Shown: positions 57,874 to 64,000 of the stretch, piece after piece
Numbering within the stretch: position 1 is the stretch's first letter
How the letters are laid out: every line of letters begins with the position of its first letter
Source: Legionella birminghamensis
Lineage (GTDB): Bacteria; Pseudomonadota; Gammaproteobacteria; Legionellales; Legionellaceae
Reading direction: 5' to 3'
DNA: 64,000 nucleotides
Assembly (NCBI RefSeq): GCF_900452515.1
Contig: NZ_UGNW01000001.1
Span: 2,046,001 to 2,110,000, forward strand
The notes under the pieces: model-generated
The model's database searches: none
Seen by the model: only the letters and a program-made list of their open reading frames with translations
Told to the model about the DNA's origin: nothing
Program-made: the position numbers and the translations under genes

Positions 57874-58717
57874 TCACCAGGGCAACCAGAGTTAATACCA
57901 GGAAACATAGCAGGTTAAATCGCGATAAATTATCTTTGAAAAACAGTGAAACCGGATCATCATTATTCCCATCCCTCATTGAAAGGCGGGCAAAACGCCA
58001 CAGCCCAATGGCGGCGAATGGTAATGTCAGAAGAAAATAGGATGACTCCTCGTGAGCTATCAGCGTATAAAAAAGATAGGCGATAAAGCAGCCGCAGGCT
58101 GTAACTGCAATGAGCCTGTCCAGAGTGGGCAAGGTGTAGCGCTTTAAAACAAGTCGTGTCTCGTATCTTAAGCCCAATTGCTTTTCCAGGCGTCTCTTGC
58201 AAAGCGCTATTAACAGACTCACTAAAGTGGCAGTAATAGTAAGCCACCAGGAAATGGGCAGACCGATACCAATCGTACCCGCCAGAACCCGCAGCATAAA
58301 TCCACTGGCGATACAGACCACATCTAATACGGGTACACTTTTCAACAGATGATTGTAAGCAAGATTAATAAGCAGATAGGCCGCGAGAATGACCGCCAGC
58401 ACAGTAGAGATTGACCAGGCAAGCAGCATGCCGCCCAGTAGTAAAAGCGCCAGCATACTAACGGCAAAATCAATTGAAACCTCACCGCTAGCTAAAGGCC
58501 TGCGGCACTTCTGCGGGTGAAGGCGATCTTTTTCCCTGTCCTGAATGTCGTTGTAAATGTATACAGCGCTTGCAATCAGACAAAAAGCCAGAGCAGCCAG
58601 TAAAGCATCCGGTAAATAGTTCATCGAGCCTGAATAAACTACACCTAATAAAACGAATGCAGCCTTACTCCAGTGTGATAATCTTAACAGATAGATAAAT
58701 TGCTTAATTGAGGTCAT
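57863..58717 (-). CDS. UbiA-family decaprenyl-phosphate phosphoribosyltransferase-like enzyme
   Basis: A 284-residue membrane prenyltransferase with about eight to nine helices and the two aspartate-rich blocks: YIYNDIQDREKDRLHPQKCR (then RPLASGEVS, ~52-82) and a second acidic region (CKRRLEKQLGLRYETR, ~168-183). The HPxKxxRPxASG wording is typical of the DPPR synthase branch (Rv3806c-like), which attaches phosphoribose from PRPP to polyprenyl phosphate, rather than of ubiquinone UbiA. It is coupled to the AftB-like GT-C gene. Confidence 0.8.
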   Translation of the reverse strand: MTSIKQFIYLLRLSHWSKAAFVLLGVVYSGSMNYLPDALLAALAFCLIASAVYIYNDIQDREKDRLHPQKCRRPLASGEVSIDFAVSMLALLLLGGMLLAWSISTVLAVILAAYLLINLAYNHLLKSVPVLDVVCIASGFMLRVLAGTIGIGLPISWWLTITATLVSLLIALCKRRLEKQLGLRYETRLVLKRYTLPTLDRLIAVTACGCFIAYLFYTLIAHEESSYFLLTLPFAAIGLWRFARLSMRDGNNDDPVSLFFKDNLSRFNLLCFLVLTLVALVNDL

Positions 58718-58954
58718 TTTATACAGCCGTTACTCAAGAATTATTTGCTTAGTCCAAAGTATATTATCAGTTTTTCAATGGCTTAAATACTCCATCAGTA
58801 TTTCATTAGATAAAATAGTAATTATTAACCAAATTTATTGGCATTTAACCAATGAATGCGTAATATAAAATAAGTACGTCTTTTACAAGGCAGTTCAGAT
58901 GATTATTAGGCATCTGCTGCCGGATGACTTTTAACCAGGGATGTGAGGGTCAAT

Positions 58955-60520
58955 ATGGGTAAAGAAAACTTTGTTATCAAGGAATCCTTAGTGAAGGAGT
59001 GGGAGCAAATAGGACCAACTTATGAGAAAAAAGCTGGAATTATACTTAAACCGCATCATCAGAACACCTACTTTGGACGTATGTTTGGATCAAAGGATTC
59101 TAAAACACGTTTCTTCCAGGTAGCACTTACCAAAAAAATGCATGAAGTGCTTCGGGATAAGTTGCAACCGGAGTCGTTTTATTCCAATAATACGGTTCCA
59201 ATGGACCATCTCAGCGCATCTAAAATTCTGATTGTCACTGCATTTTATATAAAGCACCAAATCGGTTTAAAATATTGGGTACGCTCCTCTTCTAACTCTG
59301 ATCTGGATGAGGTTTTAGACAATGTTATTGGGCTTGTTGGAAAAAATCAGCTTAGTAAAGAAAAAAGCGCCGATTTCTTTCTAACCGCATTACGTTTTAT
59401 AGAATCCTCCACCCTGGAGGGCTGGAACGCCAGGCTAAGTCAGGACACGCCAAAATTTACCGAGTTGGAGTGGCGGCAATTTAAAGACTTTGTCGTTGCG
59501 CAGTCAAGCTATCTTAGACATTATAAGCCCGCTTACTTTCCCATTGCATCCACAACAGGTTATCTACTTCAACAACCCTGCCAGGTTGCAGGCATGTCCA
59601 GTGGCTGGCTGATGGGAAAAATGTTCAGTGAAAGCTCCTTAGGCATGCCAGCCCTGGTAGCGCTTAGCGGCGGTTTATGCTGGATTGGCGGGAGTGTAGC
59701 AGGCAAGGGAATTTTGCTCTTTGCACCCAAACTTGCCAAACAGTTCCTTGATAATGCCAGCGGGATAACAATGGCAAGCCTAATCGGTGGAATTATGGGT
59801 GCTGTTGGTTATGGGGTTGGTTATTCTGCGGGTTTAAGTTTAGATCTTTTATGCCTGGCTTTTCAAAATGCCTGCTCCTATATTGTGAACATTGGCAGCG
59901 ATAACAGCCCCTATGAAAAACTGACCGGTTTTACCTGTGACGGCAAACGCATTTTGAATGGTGTTGAAGTTCAATTAATACAAAAAGAGTCAGCCCCTTC
60001 CGACATGCAGCCTTTTACGGTTGAATACACTCCGCATGAGAATGGCTTCCTTGTTAAAGTAGGCCATGATGAAGTATTCATTCCCAAGGATTTTAACCAG
60101 TTTGCTCACAAAGATTTCATCACAAAACTTTTAGAGAAAACCGCCCCTCAATTGGCCGCTCCAGAACCAGGACTCTTTGATGTTGAAGAGGATTACGAGA
60201 CGCCCATTCGAGCTCCTGAGTATCATGAAGATCTTTTCTCACAGGATACTGCAAATACCCCCCTGATGGGACAGCCGGTACCTCCCCCTCAAACCGAGCA
60301 AGCATTGGTTTATGAAGATGTAAGCTTTACAGAGGAGGAAATGGCTCTGACGGAAGAGGATATTCCTGACCATATACGGAATCTGCCAAAGCCTTATTAT
60401 TTGTGGGCATTGAAAGAGTTTCTTAGATCCCAATCTTTTTTAAGTAATACCTGGCATAAAAAGCCCCCCCAGATTGAGGCGCCTGTATCGGAAGAGGGAT
60501 TACCGAATCCCCGCGGCTAA
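58955..60520 (+). CDS. Unknown effector-like protein with a central Gly-rich hydrophobic hairpin
   Basis: 521 residues from the ATG at 58955, chosen because GAGGG precedes it at 5 nt; a GTG four codons upstream is weaker. The N-terminal ~200 residues are soluble and helical. Around 205-310 are Gly-rich hydrophobic helices (SSGWLMGKMF, LCWIGGSVAGKGILLFAP, LIGGIMGAVGYGVGYSAG), likely membrane-inserting. The C-terminal part is acidic with an E-rich stretch (SFTEEEMALTEEDIPDH) resembling the E-block of Dot/Icm substrates. The last residues (LPNPRG and stop) are read from the hairpin repeat. No family recognised. Confidence 0.62.
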   Translation: MGKENFVIKESLVKEWEQIGPTYEKKAGIILKPHHQNTYFGRMFGSKDSKTRFFQVALTKKMHEVLRDKLQPESFYSNNTVPMDHLSASKILIVTAFYIKHQIGLKYWVRSSSNSDLDEVLDNVIGLVGKNQLSKEKSADFFLTALRFIESSTLEGWNARLSQDTPKFTELEWRQFKDFVVAQSSYLRHYKPAYFPIASTTGYLLQQPCQVAGMSSGWLMGKMFSESSLGMPALVALSGGLCWIGGSVAGKGILLFAPKLAKQFLDNASGITMASLIGGIMGAVGYGVGYSAGLSLDLLCLAFQNACSYIVNIGSDNSPYEKLTGFTCDGKRILNGVEVQLIQKESAPSDMQPFTVEYTPHENGFLVKVGHDEVFIPKDFNQFAHKDFITKLLEKTAPQLAAPEPGLFDVEEDYETPIRAPEYHEDLFSQDTANTPLMGQPVPPPQTEQALVYEDVSFTEEEMALTEEDIPDHIRNLPKPYYLWALKEFLRSQSFLSNTWHKKPPQIEAPVSEEGLPNPRG

Positions 60521-60661
60521 AGACCGCGGGGTCCATGTCTGGTGGCCGAACATGCTCTTGAGTTTGCACTGTTGCCAAAAAATAAAGAGTGAAAAGGGCA
60601 AAAGACTGATATCTTGAATAGGCATCATGTAGGCCCCGCGGTCGAAGCCGCGGGGATTCGG
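60503..60661 (-). repeat. Hairpin-ended interspersed repeat, copy D (159 bp)
   Basis: Ends CCGAATCCCCGCGGCTAAAG and CGAAGCCGCGGGGATTCGG; in reverse complement the core contains TATTTTTTGGCAACAGT. It lies between convergent genes (effector-like gene and truD), and its left end supplies the TAA stop of the former. Trailing GGATTCGG-like fragments extend to about 60710. Confidence 0.84.
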
Positions 60662-60746
60662 GGGTGCACGGGAATTCGGGAATACGTGGAATCGGAGAGT
60701 GCGCAGAGATTCGGAGTGGCGCAGGTACTTAGCCCTCTTGAACAGA

Positions 60747-61760
60747 TTACTCTGTTAGCATTAGCTCACGGATAACGCTCGTGGCATAACTGCCGGAAGT
60801 CAGCGCAAACTCCACAAACAGCTCGTTTTCGCTTAACCATTTCCATTGCATTTCCTTCGGCTCCAAAACAAATGCACGATAGGCTATTTCCAGCTTGTGT
60901 TCCTCCAATGCCCTGCACCAATTATGCAGCTCTGTTAAAGCTTGCTCCTGGAGATTAAGCGCCAAATCGGTTACTCGATTAGTCCCTGTTCCCCAAAGCA
61001 CTCCAGAAGGCGAAATATCGAATGCGTTGATGCGTTTCTGGATAGTCTCATCGGGCGTTTCACAATGAAAAACGCTATGGGTGCCAGCTAATTGCATTAC
61101 ATCACCGGGTACGCCCTTATTCCAGTTCTGTCTACTGATGCGGAAATCAAGTATCCGGTTGAAAAGATAGGCACGCGCTGCAGAATAATACATTCCTTTT
61201 AAAAAGGGATTTTTAACCTTCATCCCCTCAAATAACAATTGCTCCGCTTTGTATAGGTTTTGCCCGTTATTACCAAAACGCTGTGCACCGAAATAATTAG
61301 GTACGCCGTGGGCTGCAATAGCTGATAAGCGTTCATCCAGATTATCCTCTTTTACAATATCACGAAGAATGAGTTGAAACTGGTTTCCTGCCAATGCGCC
61401 TGTTTTTAATTTTTTATTATGCCGCTGCTCCCTGAGAATCTTCCACTGCCCTCCTTGCCCAAGCTCAATATTCGAATGCTGTTTTCCAGGCAAATGAACA
61501 CTGAACCATTGCCGTGTTAGCGCCTGTTTGTCTTTCAGTCCTGCATAAGACACCGCTCGGGGTGATAATTTCAAAGCCCTGGCAATTTCCTTGGCGACAT
61601 CTTCAGTATTAATATTTCGTTTTTCGATGAAAAGAAAAAGATGCTCCCCCTCGCCCGTTAACTCAAACCCCAGGATTTCATTAACTATAAAATCTTCAGG
61701 ACATTGTTTTAAAATTCCGCGTGAGGCGGGCTTACCCAATGCATAAGCTAAGTCTGACAT
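60747..61760 (-). CDS. truD: tRNA pseudouridine(13) synthase TruD
   Basis: A 337-residue enzyme modifying U13 of tRNA-Glu and others. The catalytic aspartate lies in YAGLKDKQALTRQWFSVH (D at ~77), with the VPNYFGAQRFGNNGQN block and ALTSGSYATSVIRE at the C-terminus. It follows the NIF3 gene by 15 bp on the same strand. Confidence 0.95.
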   Translation of the reverse strand: MSDLAYALGKPASRGILKQCPEDFIVNEILGFELTGEGEHLFLFIEKRNINTEDVAKEIARALKLSPRAVSYAGLKDKQALTRQWFSVHLPGKQHSNIELGQGGQWKILREQRHNKKLKTGALAGNQFQLILRDIVKEDNLDERLSAIAAHGVPNYFGAQRFGNNGQNLYKAEQLLFEGMKVKNPFLKGMYYSAARAYLFNRILDFRISRQNWNKGVPGDVMQLAGTHSVFHCETPDETIQKRINAFDISPSGVLWGTGTNRVTDLALNLQEQALTELHNWCRALEEHKLEIAYRAFVLEPKEMQWKWLSENELFVEFALTSGSYATSVIRELMLTE

Positions 61761-61775
61761 ATTGAAAACTCTTGT

Positions 61776-64000
<2,225 letters not shown>

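Overview
The window looks like the chromosome of a Legionella species or a close relative (Legionellales, Gammaproteobacteria). This rests on moderate-to-low GC housekeeping genes (rpsF-rpsR-rplI, murA, truD, fused trpE/G, selO) interleaved with large, eukaryote-like or effector-like proteins: a 2107-residue protein with a papain-like N-terminus and a long coiled coil, a 1081-residue ankyrin-like protein, and a protein ending in a CaaX box. A CsrA paralogue fits the same picture. The genus is inferred from gene content and family resemblance; no search was run.

Layout. 1-8 kb: an Ugp-type glycerol-3-phosphate ABC permease pair (ugpE is cut by the window edge), a zinc-free quinone oxidoreductase, a ClC antiporter, a TrpE-TrpG fusion and Ohr. 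7-9.4 kb: the rpsF operon, with a divergent csrA-like gene sharing its promoter region. 9.4-15 kb: a PAP2-like membrane protein, an L,D-transpeptidase and a two-gene fatty-acid oxidation operon (fadI-fadJ). 15-18 kb: two tRNAs, an IS4-family (Tn5-like) insertion sequence with readable inverted ends, 167-bp direct repeats either side of it, and a small DUF559 nuclease gene bracketed by its own inverted repeats. 17.9-28.7 kb: accessory genes (CaaX protein, GNAT, unknown membrane-associated protein, SLC13 transporter, LuxR regulator coupled to the ankyrin-like giant, MFS exporter, nitroreductase).

29.1-38.1 kb is a complete type I-C CRISPR-Cas locus: 18 clear repeats plus one decayed terminal repeat, an AT-rich leader, then cas2, cas1, cas4, cas7, cas8c, cas5 and cas3, all read on the minus strand with overlapping or near-touching frames. 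Just beyond it lie a secreted Cys-rich protein and a divergent 63-residue peptide with a double-glycine leader under a near-consensus promoter. 39-47 kb: tRNA-Ser, selO and the giant effector-like gene. 47-64 kb: amino-acid permease, short SDR, RND efflux pair, a WbpM-type sugar dehydratase, a UbiA-family plus GT-C pair resembling the mycobacterial DPPR synthase/arabinosyltransferase neighbours, another effector-like protein, and truD-NIF3-murA-bolA.

A recurrent theme is a 160-180-bp repeat with hairpin ends (four good copies, one decayed). Most copies sit exactly between convergent genes, and in two places repeat sequence supplies the last codons and stop of a protein. The best leads for new biology are the double-glycine peptide, the papain-like/coiled-coil giant, the CaaX protein, the CsrA paralogue that has lost the usual N-terminal RNA-contact residues, and the DUF559 cassette.
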